Under the pieces are notes generated by a model, which saw only the letters and a program-made list of their open reading frames with translations, did no database searches and was not told the origin of the DNA. DNA of 64,000 nucleotides from Nitrincola sp048264025. GTDB lineage: Bacteria; Pseudomonadota; Gammaproteobacteria; Pseudomonadales; Balneatricaceae. Made by a program: the position numbers and the translations under genes. This document shows, piece after piece, positions 32,186-40,776 of the stretch (within the stretch, counting starts at the first letter, position 1; each line of letters begins with the position of its first letter). The stretch spans positions 372,001-436,000 of the forward strand of contig NZ_JBLXDN010000001.1 of NCBI RefSeq assembly GCF_048264025.1, given 5' to 3'.

Positions 32186-33673
32186 TCAGGACGGGAAGGA
32201 GAACTGCGCTCCTTCGCGTACACCGGATGACGGCCAGCGCTGGGTAATGGTTTTACGGCGGGTGTAGAAACGCACCCCATCCGGACCATAGGCAAACAGA
32301 TCCCCAAACAGTGAACGTTTCCAGCCACCGAAGCTGTGATAAGACACCGGCACCGGCAGGGGCACGTTGATACCCACCATACCTACCTGGATGTTATCGC
32401 TGAAATAGCGTGCCGCTTCACCGTCACGAGTGAACAGACAAGTGCCATTGCCATACTCATGCGCATCGATCAGATCCATCGCTGCCTGCATGGAATCCAC
32501 ACGCACCACCACCAGTACTGGGCCAAAGATCTCTTCTTCGTAGCAACGCATACCCGCCTTGACCTGATCGATCAAAGTGCCGCCGACAAAGAAACCACCG
32601 GCATCATTCACCGCCGGGTTACGGCCATCTACCACGACCACAGCGCCTTCTTCTTCAGCACTGCGAATATAGCCTTCTACCTTGGCTTGATGGGCTGCGG
32701 TGATCAATGGACCAAAGTCATTGCTGCTATCGGAGTAAGCACCCACTTTCAGGCTCTGCATCCGCTGACGCAGCTTGGCAACCAGCGTATCCGCCGCTTC
32801 ATCACCGACCGCCACAGCCACAGAAATTGCCATACAACGCTCGCCGGACGAACCAAAGGCCGCACCGGTCAAGGCTTCTACGGCGTTATCCATATCCGCA
32901 TCCGGCATAACGATGGCGTGGTTTTTAGCGCCGCCCAGCGCCTGACAGCGTTTACCATGCGCAGAAGCCGTCTGATAAACATACTCAGCAATCGGTGTGG
33001 AACCGACGAAGCTGACGGCGGCAATATCCGGGTGAGTCAGCAGGGTATCCACAGCTTCCTTGTCACCATTGACCACATTCAACACACCGGCAGGCAAACC
33101 GGCCTGCTGCAGTAACTGAGCGATCAGCAGGGTGGAGGAGGGGTCACGCTCCGACGGTTTAAGGATAAAGCAGTTACCCGACACGATCGCCAGTGGATAC
33201 ATCCACAGTGGCACCATAGCCGGGAAGTTGAACGGTGTAATACCGGCCACGACACCCAATGGCTGCATTTCGCTCCAGGAATCGATTCCCGGTCCAACAT
33301 TTTTGCTGTGCTCGCCCTTAAGCAGCTCAGGGGCATAGCAGGCATACTCGACATTCTCGATACCGCGCTGCAGTTCACCCATGGCATCATGAGAAATTTT
33401 GCCATGCTCCAGGCCGATCAGACGAACGATCTCATCCGCATTGGCTTCCAGCAGTTCCTTGAAACGAAACATCACCCGGGCGCGTTTGGCCGGTGGGGTG
33501 TTACGCCAGGCCGGGAAGGCCGCTTTGGCACTGGCAATGGCCTGTTCAACCGTGGCTTTTGAGGCCAGCAGTACGTCGGCATGCGCCGACCCGGCAGAGG
33601 GGTTATACACAGGCTGGTGACGCCCTTCCGGGGTAACCAACGCACCATTAATCAGGTGTCCAATCGGGTTCAT
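32186..33673 (-). CDS. mmsA: CoA-acylating methylmalonate-semialdehyde dehydrogenase
   Basis: A 495-residue aldehyde dehydrogenase. The catalytic Cys280 is in GSSGERCMAIS, and the MMSDH-specific GGAKNHAIVMPDADMDNAVE A, MVGINVPLPVPVSYHSFGG and GDLFAYGPDGVRFYTRRKTIT strings separate it from other ALDHs. It converts methylmalonate or malonate semialdehyde to propionyl-CoA or acetyl-CoA. It follows an omega-aminotransferase in the same operon, giving a beta-alanine route: aminotransferase makes malonate semialdehyde and this enzyme makes acetyl-CoA. Confidence 0.95.
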   Translation of the reverse strand: MNPIGHLINGALVTPEGRHQPVYNPSAGSAHADVLLASKATVEQAIASAKAAFPAWRNTPPAKRARVMFRFKELLEANADEIVRLIGLEHGKISHDAMGELQRGIENVEYACYAPELLKGEHSKNVGPGIDSWSEMQPLGVVAGITPFNFPAMVPLWMYPLAIVSGNCFILKPSERDPSSTLLIAQLLQQAGLPAGVLNVVNGDKEAVDTLLTHPDIAAVSFVGSTPIAEYVYQTASAHGKRCQALGGAKNHAIVMPDADMDNAVEALTGAAFGSSGERCMAISVAVAVGDEAADTLVAKLRQRMQSLKVGAYSDSSNDFGPLITAAHQAKVEGYIRSAEEEGAVVVVDGRNPAVNDAGGFFVGGTLIDQVKAGMRCYEEEIFGPVLVVVRVDSMQAAMDLIDAHEYGNGTCLFTRDGEAARYFSDNIQVGMVGINVPLPVPVSYHSFGGWKRSLFGDLFAYGPDGVRFYTRRKTITQRWPSSGVREGAQFSFPS

Positions 33674-33697
33674 CAGTGTCTCGCTTCTTTAATCAGG

Positions 33698-35032
33698 TTA
33701 TTCGGTTTCGTTGATCGCATCGCCTAATGCATTGATCAGTAAATCTATTTCTTCTTTATCCACAGTAAAAGGCAGACCGAGCTGAATAGTATCGCCACCG
33801 TAACGGACATAAAAGCCTTTATCCCAGCACTTCATCGCTATCTGATAAGGCCGCTTCAGCGGTTCACCCGGAGCCGGAGCAATAGTAAGAGCGCCCGCCA
33901 GACCATAGTTGCGAATATCAGTGATATGCTGAGTGCCTTTCAGACTGTGCAGTGCCTGCTCAAACACCGGAGCCATACTGGCCGAGCGCTCTATTAGTTG
34001 ATCACTTTCCAGCAGATCCAGTGCAGCCAAACCAGCCGCACAGGCCACCGGATGCGCCGAATAGGTATAACCATGCGGCAGTTCGAGTACATAGTCCAGT
34101 CCACCCTGTTCCATAAAGGTAGTATAGATCTCCGAACGTACCACCACCGCGCCCATAGGAACGGCACCGTTAGTCATCTGTTTGGCAATGTTGAGGATAT
34201 CCGGCTTAACGCCAAAGGCTTCTGCACCGGTTTTGCTACCACAACGTCCAAACGCGGTGATGACTTCATCGAAGATCAACAAAATATTGTGCTGATCACA
34301 GATTTCGCGCAGGCGCTGCAGGTAACCCACTGGCGGTGGAATCACACCGGCAGAACCCGCCATAGGTTCAACAATCACAGCGGCTATATTGGATGCATCA
34401 TGCAGGGCAACCAGTTCCAGCAGTTCATTAGCCAGTTCGGCACCGGTTTTCGGCATTCCACGGGTAAAGGCATTTTCTTTGAGGACCGTATGGGCCAGGT
34501 GATCGGCTTCCACCGCCTGACCGAACAGGGCGCGGTTAGCGCCGATACCGCCGACGCTGATACCGCCGAAATTCACCCCATGATAGCCCTTGATCCGGCC
34601 AATCAGACGGGTTTTCGATGGCATGCCTTTCTTACGCCAGTAGGCACGGGCAATTTTTAATGAGGTGTCGGCACTTTCTGAACCGGAACCGGTAAAAAAC
34701 ACATGGTCCAGGCCTTCCGGCATAAAGTCCACCACCCGGTTGGCCAGTTGGAAGGCTTTCGGGTGACCAAACTGAAATGCCGGGGAGTAATCCAGCTGCT
34801 TCAATTGCTGACTCACCGCTTCGGCAATTTCCGGGCGATTATGACCGGCACCACAGCACCACAGGCCCGACAGGCCATCGAAGATACGTCGACCTTCGGC
34901 ATCGATGTAGTATTTATCATCGGCGCCGACAATCATGCGCGGGTTGTCTTTGAACTGACGGTTGCCGGTATAGGGCATCCAATAGGCTTCTAACTGATCA
35001 CGGCTCAAACCAGCGGCTTTGTTATCCGACAT
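33698..35032 (-). CDS. bauA: Beta-alanine/omega-amino acid--pyruvate aminotransferase
   Basis: 444 residues from ATG 35032, preceded by GGAG. Class III fold: YWMPYTGNRQFKDNPRMIVG at the start, GLWCCGAGHNRPEI, YHGVNFGGISVGGIGANR, FDEVITAFGRCG, and the PLP lysine (about 284) in LNIAKQMTNGAVPMGA. These strings are diagnostic of omega-amino acid:pyruvate aminotransferases. Paired with mmsA and controlled by a divergent LysR, it most likely serves beta-alanine degradation. The bauA name follows the Pseudomonas naming for this context. Confidence 0.9.
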   Translation of the reverse strand: MSDNKAAGLSRDQLEAYWMPYTGNRQFKDNPRMIVGADDKYYIDAEGRRIFDGLSGLWCCGAGHNRPEIAEAVSQQLKQLDYSPAFQFGHPKAFQLANRVVDFMPEGLDHVFFTGSGSESADTSLKIARAYWRKKGMPSKTRLIGRIKGYHGVNFGGISVGGIGANRALFGQAVEADHLAHTVLKENAFTRGMPKTGAELANELLELVALHDASNIAAVIVEPMAGSAGVIPPPVGYLQRLREICDQHNILLIFDEVITAFGRCGSKTGAEAFGVKPDILNIAKQMTNGAVPMGAVVVRSEIYTTFMEQGGLDYVLELPHGYTYSAHPVACAAGLAALDLLESDQLIERSASMAPVFEQALHSLKGTQHITDIRNYGLAGALTIAPAPGEPLKRPYQIAMKCWDKGFYVRYGGDTIQLGLPFTVDKEEIDLLINALGDAINETE

Positions 35033-35146
35033 CTTGGCATCTCCAGGTGCCGGCACAGGTGTCCGACACAGCTACAGTATTGATAAGTGATTCCAGTGTG
35101 AGCCCGCCGTTAGGTTTTTAAAATATTTATTTAGTTATCTTTACTT

Positions 35147-35170
35147 AACCTTTTAGTTAACTAAAAGGTT
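35147..35170. promoter_or_regulatory. Perfect 24-bp palindrome in the bauA/lysR divergent region
   Basis: The half-site AACCTTTTAGTT followed by its exact reverse complement AACTAAAAGGTT forms a 24-bp perfect palindrome 37-60 bp before the LysR start and 115-138 bp before the aminotransferase start. Extra ACTTAAC and GGCTAAACTAAAA half-sites flank it. It is the likely LysR operator controlling both genes. Confidence 0.7.
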
Positions 35171-35207
35171 GGCTAAACTAAAATCCTTTAACTGTTAAAG
35201 CATTAGC

Positions 35208-36134
35208 ATGAAGACATTGAAACCCGCCTTATCTGGCCAGATCGCCGACGCCGATATCCGCTTGTTACGGATTTTTCGTAACGTCGTTGAGCGTGGTGGC
35301 TTTGCGGCAGCAGAAGCCGACCTGAACATCAGTCGTGCCGCCATCAGTACCGCCATGTCCGACCTGGAGCAGCGCCTGTCATTACGCTTGTGCCAGCGCG
35401 GCCGCAGTGGCTTTTCACTGACAGAGGAGGGCCGGGAGGTGTATGCCTACAGTCTGCAACTGTTGTCGGCTCTGGAAAATTTTCGTACTCAGGTCAACAG
35501 CTTGCACGCGCACCTAAAAGGCGAGTTGAATATTGGCATCACCGATAACCTGGTGACCATGCCACAGATGTATATCACTGATGCCATCGGGGATATCAAG
35601 GCACGCGGTCCCGAGGTGATGATCAATATTCGCATGACACCACCTGCCGAAATCGAGGTGGCGGTGCTGGATGGCCGTTTGCATCTGGGCGTAGTCCCAG
35701 TCATCAAGGCCCTGCCGGGGCTGAATTACCTGCCACTCTACAGCGAGACCTCACAACTTTATTGCAGTCATGCGCATGCTTTGTTCGGCAAACACGCCAT
35801 TACCGACGCTGAGCTAAGCCAGATGGATGTGGTTGCCGCCGCTTATGCGCAAACAGAAGAAGCGCTGAAGCATTACCAGTCACTCTATGTCAGCGCCACC
35901 GCCACAGATAGGGAAGGGATCGCGTTTCTGATTCTCACTGGCCGTTATCTGGGCTTTCTGCCCACCCATTATGCCGAGCGTTGGGTCAAGGAAAGGCGGA
36001 TGCAAGCCATCGCACCCAGCCAACGTCAGTTCACCACCGATTTTGCTGCCATTACCCGCAAGGGCAAGCGACCCAACCTGATTCTGGAAACCTATTTGGA
36101 ACTGTTGCAAAACACCATTCAGGTAAAGGATTGA
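35208..36134 (+). CDS. LysR-family regulator of the beta-alanine operon
   Basis: A 308-residue regulator. N-terminal winged HTH: LLRIFRNVVERGGFAAAEAD LNISRAAISTAMSDLEQRLS L, then the substrate-binding domain (GELNIGITDNLVTMPQMYIT and LHLGVVPVIKALPGLNYLPL). It is divergent from the aminotransferase-mmsA operon with a 24-bp palindrome between, a standard LysR arrangement. It probably activates the operon in response to beta-alanine or a related amine. Confidence 0.88.
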   Translation: MKTLKPALSGQIADADIRLLRIFRNVVERGGFAAAEADLNISRAAISTAMSDLEQRLSLRLCQRGRSGFSLTEEGREVYAYSLQLLSALENFRTQVNSLHAHLKGELNIGITDNLVTMPQMYITDAIGDIKARGPEVMINIRMTPPAEIEVAVLDGRLHLGVVPVIKALPGLNYLPLYSETSQLYCSHAHALFGKHAITDAELSQMDVVAAAYAQTEEALKHYQSLYVSATATDREGIAFLILTGRYLGFLPTHYAERWVKERRMQAIAPSQRQFTTDFAAITRKGKRPNLILETYLELLQNTIQVKD

Positions 36135-36176
36135 GTCGGGCTAAAAAACACGCCACAATGGTTTTTAATCAAATAG

Positions 36177-37388
36177 ATGAGGTTCATCAGGGTGTACGAT
36201 TTCATCATTATTGGCGGCGGTATTCTCGGCATGTCCACAGCGATGCAGTTGCAACAGAGTTATCCGGATAAGCGGATTCTGCTGCTGGAAAAGGAATCCG
36301 GCCCAGCTCAGCATCAGACAGGCCACAACAGTGGGGTGATCCATGCCGGTGTTTACTACACACCCGGTAGTCTGAAAGCACGTTTCTGCCTCGAAGGTAA
36401 TCGACGCATGAAAGCTTTCTGTGATGAACACCAGGTGAGATACGAGGTTTGTGGCAAACTGCTGGTTGCTACCAATGACCTGGAAATGCAGCGCATGCAG
36501 GCACTCTGGGAAAGAACCGAAGCCAATGGACTGGAACGTGAATGGCTATCAGCCGATGCACTGCGTGAACGTGAACCGAATATCACCGGAATCGGCGCGA
36601 TTTTTGTGCCATCCAGCGGCATCGTAAATTATGCCCAGGTGACCCAGGCAATGGCTCAGGTGTTTCTGCAGTTGGGTGGTGAAATTCACTATGGTCACGC
36701 CGTTAATGCCCTAAAGGAAAGCCAACAGGAAGTGCAGGTTTCCACAGAGCAGGAAAGCTTCACAACGCGTTACCTGATCAGTTGTTCCGGCCTGATGGCC
36801 GATCGTGTAGTACGCATGCTGGGGCTGAAACCTCAGTTCACCATCTGTCCTTTCCGGGGAGAGTACTATCTGCTTCCGCAACAGCATAACCAGATCGTCA
36901 ATCATCTGATCTATCCCATTCCAGACCCATCCATGCCCTTTCTCGGCGTACACCTGACCCGCATGATTGACGGCACCACCACCGTAGGCCCCAATGCGGT
37001 ACTGGCACTGAAACGCGAAGGCTATCGTAAAACGGATATATCACCACGGGATTTGCTGCAGATGTTCACTAATCCAGGCATTCTCAGAGTGTTGGCTAAC
37101 AACCTGCGTCCTGGCCTGGTGGAAATGAAGAACTCGCTGTTCAAATCGGCTTACCTCCAAGAAGTGCGTAAATACTGCCCCAGCATCACCCAGGCAGATC
37201 TGACCCCCTATCCCGCCGGCGTCCGAGCGCAGGCTGTCAGCCGTGATGGCAAACTGATCGATGATTTTCTGTTTATCAATACCCGTCGCAGCGTGAATGT
37301 CTGCAATGCGCCATCACCGGCGGCAACCTCTTCCTTGCCAATTGGTGAGCATATTGTGGCACAGGTTGTGAGCTTGCTTGAGAACTAA
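36177..37388 (+). CDS. lhgO: L-2-hydroxyglutarate oxidase
   Basis: A 403-residue FAD oxidoreductase of the DAO fold. Dinucleotide motif DFIIIGGGILGMSTAMQLQQ, then GPAQHQTGHNSGVIHAGVYY and SGLMADRVVRMLG, PYPAGVRAQAVSRDGKLIDD F and NAPSPAATSSLPIGEHIV at the C-terminus are characteristic of LhgO/L2HGDH. It converts L-2-hydroxyglutarate to 2-oxoglutarate at the membrane. The start is ATG 36177, a GTG at 36192 is possible. It follows the LysR gene by 42 bp. Its 3' end overlaps the convergent GGDEF gene by 4 bp. Confidence 0.92.
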   Translation: MRFIRVYDFIIIGGGILGMSTAMQLQQSYPDKRILLLEKESGPAQHQTGHNSGVIHAGVYYTPGSLKARFCLEGNRRMKAFCDEHQVRYEVCGKLLVATNDLEMQRMQALWERTEANGLEREWLSADALREREPNITGIGAIFVPSSGIVNYAQVTQAMAQVFLQLGGEIHYGHAVNALKESQQEVQVSTEQESFTTRYLISCSGLMADRVVRMLGLKPQFTICPFRGEYYLLPQQHNQIVNHLIYPIPDPSMPFLGVHLTRMIDGTTTVGPNAVLALKREGYRKTDISPRDLLQMFTNPGILRVLANNLRPGLVEMKNSLFKSAYLQEVRKYCPSITQADLTPYPAGVRAQAVSRDGKLIDDFLFINTRRSVNVCNAPSPAATSSLPIGEHIVAQVVSLLEN

Positions 37389-39634
37389 AAACGCAATACC
37401 GGCAAGGCTTCTCGCACCCAGCCAGGCAGCTCTTTGGCTGGCATGGGGCGGGCAATGCCATAGCCTTGTCCTGAAGTGCAGCCCAGTGCCAGCAATTGAC
37501 GACAATGGGCTGGCGTTTCTACCCCCTCGGCAATGACATCCAGATTAAAGGCTTTGGCCAGGCCTAGTACCCCCTGGATGATGGATAGATCATCCGGTTC
37601 TGCCAGCATATCCCTGACAAAACCCTGATCGATTTTCAAGCAATCAATGGGTAGGCGTTTCAGATAGGTCAGGGAGGAATAACCGGTTCCAAAGTCATCC
37701 AGTGCCAGGCTGACTCCAAGTTCACGGCAACGAGACAGGATGCTGGTGACCATTTCCATGTCCTCCAATGCACTGGTTTCCAGAATTTCAAGCTGCAGTT
37801 GCCGAGCATCTACCTGTGGATAAGCCATCAAGGCAGCTTCTAGTTGTTCGGCAAACTCTGGACGCTGTATCTGCTGGGCAGCAATATTGATACTGAGTGG
37901 ACAGTAAAATCCTTGTAACTGCCAGCGTTGCAACTGCACCAGTGCGGCATGTAATACCCATTCTCCCAATTGCAACTCTAGTTCATGACCTTCGGTGGCA
38001 GGTAAAAATGCTCCAGGGGACAGTAACCCGCACTGCGGATGTTGCCAGCGAATCAAAGCTTCGGCACCTTCAAAGGCCAGTGTTTGCATATTGATTTTAG
38101 GCTGATAATAGAGTTCAAACTCACTACATTCTAGCCCCTTGGAAATAGCTTTCAGCGCTTGTTGTTTATGCCGCATTTGGGTTTCTAACTGAATGTCGAA
38201 CAGCTGATAACGGTCCTTACCAGCTTGTTTGGCCAGATACATCGCCTGATCGGCATGGCGCATCAATTGATCCGGTTCAGCATCATCCAGTGGATAAATC
38301 GTCACCCCAATACTGGCAGAAATTCTGAAGTTATGTCCTTCCAGTTGTAGTGGCCTAGAGGCAGCCTCAAGTAGACGTTTCAACACTGGTTCACAGTCCT
38401 GTAGCTGGGCTAAGCCACCCAACACAGCGACAAACTCATCTCCCCCAATTCGTGCCAGAGTATCTTCCTCACGCAAACTTTGATGCATCAATTCAGATAA
38501 CTGCTGTAATACCCTATCTCCCATAGCATGACCATGGCTGTCATTTATCTGCTTGAAACCATCTAAATCCAGGTAAGCTACCGCCACCAGCTCTTCAGTG
38601 CGACGGCTAATACTGATCATATGATTGAGTCTGTCTGACAAGAGTATTCGATTGGGCAAGCCGGTCAGCGCATCATAATGGGCCAGTTTTTCTAAATCCT
38701 GTTGGGCTTTTTTCAGCGGGGTCAGATCAACATCAACACAGTAAAGCTCTTTGTCTCCCGCCAAACTGGTGTGCATAACATGACTGGAAAACACCCGCAC
38801 ACGGTTACCGTCCTTACGCAACAACGTCAGCTCACCTGAGGGAATTTCATCATCCTGGTGTAACCAACGCTCATGCACGGCAATAACGGCATCACGGTCT
38901 TCCGGTGGAATAATCAGTTCTTCCAGTCGACGCCCAAGTACCTCCTCCTGAGAATAGCCATAGAGCAACTCACTGGCGTGGTTCCATAAAAAAACCCGAC
39001 GTTTTACATCATAGCCCTGCACCGCAATGGCCGGAATTTTCTCAAACACATAACGCAAACGGGCTTCACTGGCCTTAAGCAAATCCTCGGTCCGCTTATG
39101 TTCCAATGCATGGGTAAACATCTCACCGGCAATGCGTAGCAGATAGATTTCATCTTCCGTCCAAGTGCGTTTGCTAGTCACCGCATCGATGCCGATGAAT
39201 CCTACCAGTCGGGTATTGGACATCATCGGAACTGACAGCAAGGATTGAATTTCCTGGCTAACCAGAATTTCGCGCTCAATACGACAAGCATCAGGTAGAG
39301 CCATCACATCCGAATAATTTACCACCTGATTTGCACGAATCAGTTGCACCATCGGATATTCATCCTTCAGTTCAAAATTTTGCGCCTGCTGTTTTTGTGG
39401 CGAAATTCCCGCTGCACACCACTCATGGGTATTGTCGGCATAGATATCATCTCGAATCAAAAACACATAGCTGCGATCTGTACCGGTAAATTCAGCAATC
39501 CATTGCAAGCAATGTTCGATTTCGGTATCAAGTACTGAATAGGCACACATCACCACAGCCGAGGATATTCGGCTGATCAGACGCTCCAATTCATAGCGCT
39601 GTGTCAGCAACGTGTCATTGCAATCTGAATCCAT
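37385..39634 (-). CDS. GAF-PAS-GGDEF-EAL cyclic-di-GMP signalling protein
   Basis: A 749-residue soluble protein. Residues 30-180 form a GAF domain, residues 190-310 a PAS/PAC domain. GGDEF is intact at 397-401 (ARIGGDEFVAVLG). An EAL domain starts about residue 500 with EALIRW near 530, and DDFGTGYSSLTYLKRLPIDC and CLKIDQGFV are conserved. Both halves look catalytically competent, so it may make and break c-di-GMP. No transmembrane segment is present. Neighbours do not reveal its role. It is a single gene, likely responding to a cytoplasmic ligand through the GAF domain. Confidence 0.93.
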   Translation of the reverse strand: MDSDCNDTLLTQRYELERLISRISSAVVMCAYSVLDTEIEHCLQWIAEFTGTDRSYVFLIRDDIYADNTHEWCAAGISPQKQQAQNFELKDEYPMVQLIRANQVVNYSDVMALPDACRIEREILVSQEIQSLLSVPMMSNTRLVGFIGIDAVTSKRTWTEDEIYLLRIAGEMFTHALEHKRTEDLLKASEARLRYVFEKIPAIAVQGYDVKRRVFLWNHASELLYGYSQEEVLGRRLEELIIPPEDRDAVIAVHERWLHQDDEIPSGELTLLRKDGNRVRVFSSHVMHTSLAGDKELYCVDVDLTPLKKAQQDLEKLAHYDALTGLPNRILLSDRLNHMISISRRTEELVAVAYLDLDGFKQINDSHGHAMGDRVLQQLSELMHQSLREEDTLARIGGDEFVAVLGGLAQLQDCEPVLKRLLEAASRPLQLEGHNFRISASIGVTIYPLDDAEPDQLMRHADQAMYLAKQAGKDRYQLFDIQLETQMRHKQQALKAISKGLECSEFELYYQPKINMQTLAFEGAEALIRWQHPQCGLLSPGAFLPATEGHELELQLGEWVLHAALVQLQRWQLQGFYCPLSINIAAQQIQRPEFAEQLEAALMAYPQVDARQLQLEILETSALEDMEMVTSILSRCRELGVSLALDDFGTGYSSLTYLKRLPIDCLKIDQGFVRDMLAEPDDLSIIQGVLGLAKAFNLDVIAEGVETPAHCRQLLALGCTSGQGYGIARPMPAKELPGWVREALPVLRF

Positions 39635-39740
39635 CTACAACCTACCATCTGGTTACCAGTTGATTTATGCAGTATAGACGCTTAGCGTAGTCTGCCTGAA
39701 TTTTTACCCCCCTCTATTGGCTACAGGAATTGATTCACAC

Positions 39741-40625
39741 ATGAAGGATCAGAAAAAAGCTGTTTTACTGGCACTCGGTGCAGTTGCCTGCTGGTCAACG
39801 GTGGCCACTGCATTCAAGCTATCACTGGACTATTTTTCGCCTGCTCAATTGTTATGGGTCGCTACACTGACGTCGGTGACTCTGCTATTGGGAATACTGG
39901 CTACGCAAGGACGCTTGTCACAACTGCTGCCCATATTAAGACAGCGCCCAGGCTTTTTTCTGCTGGCGGGGTTAATGAACCCAACGCTCTACTATCTGAT
40001 ACTGTTTCAAGCCTATGATCGCCTGCCAGCACAACAGGCACAGACACTTAACTATACCTGGGCGATTACCCTGACCCTCCTGGCGGTGCCTTTTCTGGGG
40101 CAAACCATCCGCCGTCAGGATTGGATTGCTATCACTTTGGGTTATGCTGGCGCCATGGTCATTGCCACCCGGGGTGATCTGCTTAGCCTGCAGTTTGATG
40201 ACCCCATTGGCGTGGCATTGGCATTATTTTCAACCTTTATCTGGGCGGGATATTGGATACTCAACACGCGTAACCAGGCTGACCCCCTGATTTCGCTAAC
40301 GCTGAGTTTTATGCTGGCGCTGCCGATGATTACGCTGGCTACCGCCGTGCTGTCGGATTTCCATCTGATTCATTGGCAAGGCTGGTTAGGCGCTATTTAT
40401 GTCGGCGTTTTTGAAATGGGTATTGCTTTTATGCTGTGGCTGATGGCGATGCGTTATGCTGAAAATACCGCGCGAATATCTAACCTGATCTTTATTTCAC
40501 CCTTTGTCTCACTGATTTTCCTGCGCTTTCTGGTGGGTGAGCAGATCTATCCGGCAACACTGGTTGGTCTGGTAATGATAGTGATCGCTTTGCTAATTCA
40601 ACAGATCAAAGAATCAACACCTTGA
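39741..40625 (+). CDS. DMT superfamily transporter (EamA domains)
   Basis: A 294-residue membrane protein from ATG 39741 with ten hydrophobic helices arranged as two EamA repeats (AVLLALGAVACWSTVATAFK L and GVALALFSTFIWAGYWILNT R). These proteins export metabolites such as amino acids. No operon partner. An upstream TTG at 39717 would add eight residues and has no better ribosome site. Confidence 0.9.
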   Translation: MKDQKKAVLLALGAVACWSTVATAFKLSLDYFSPAQLLWVATLTSVTLLLGILATQGRLSQLLPILRQRPGFFLLAGLMNPTLYYLILFQAYDRLPAQQAQTLNYTWAITLTLLAVPFLGQTIRRQDWIAITLGYAGAMVIATRGDLLSLQFDDPIGVALALFSTFIWAGYWILNTRNQADPLISLTLSFMLALPMITLATAVLSDFHLIHWQGWLGAIYVGVFEMGIAFMLWLMAMRYAENTARISNLIFISPFVSLIFLRFLVGEQIYPATLVGLVMIVIALLIQQIKESTP

Positions 40626-40776
40626 ATTATCTAATAAAAATTAACTTATATGCGGTTATCAACTATGGCTTCAGCCATTTTTTACATATTATAAACAGAG
40701 TTATCCACAGATATATTTGATCTAAGCTCTGTTGTAATACGTAAATCCGTCTTACTCTTTAAGCATCGATGACACT

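Noticed and set aside
32336..33115. 259-codon plus-strand frame opposite mmsA
   Set aside because: It is antisense to a well-supported aldehyde dehydrogenase and has a His- and Gln-rich composition typical of shadows.
40701..40709. Perfect TTATCCACA upstream of the photolyase gene
   Set aside because: The same 9-mer occurs in many other places in the window, including inside genes (near 11376, 14111, 17083, 25553, 26085, 33757 and 37815), so an isolated copy is not evidence for DnaA control. Only the cluster at 44973-45182 was kept.
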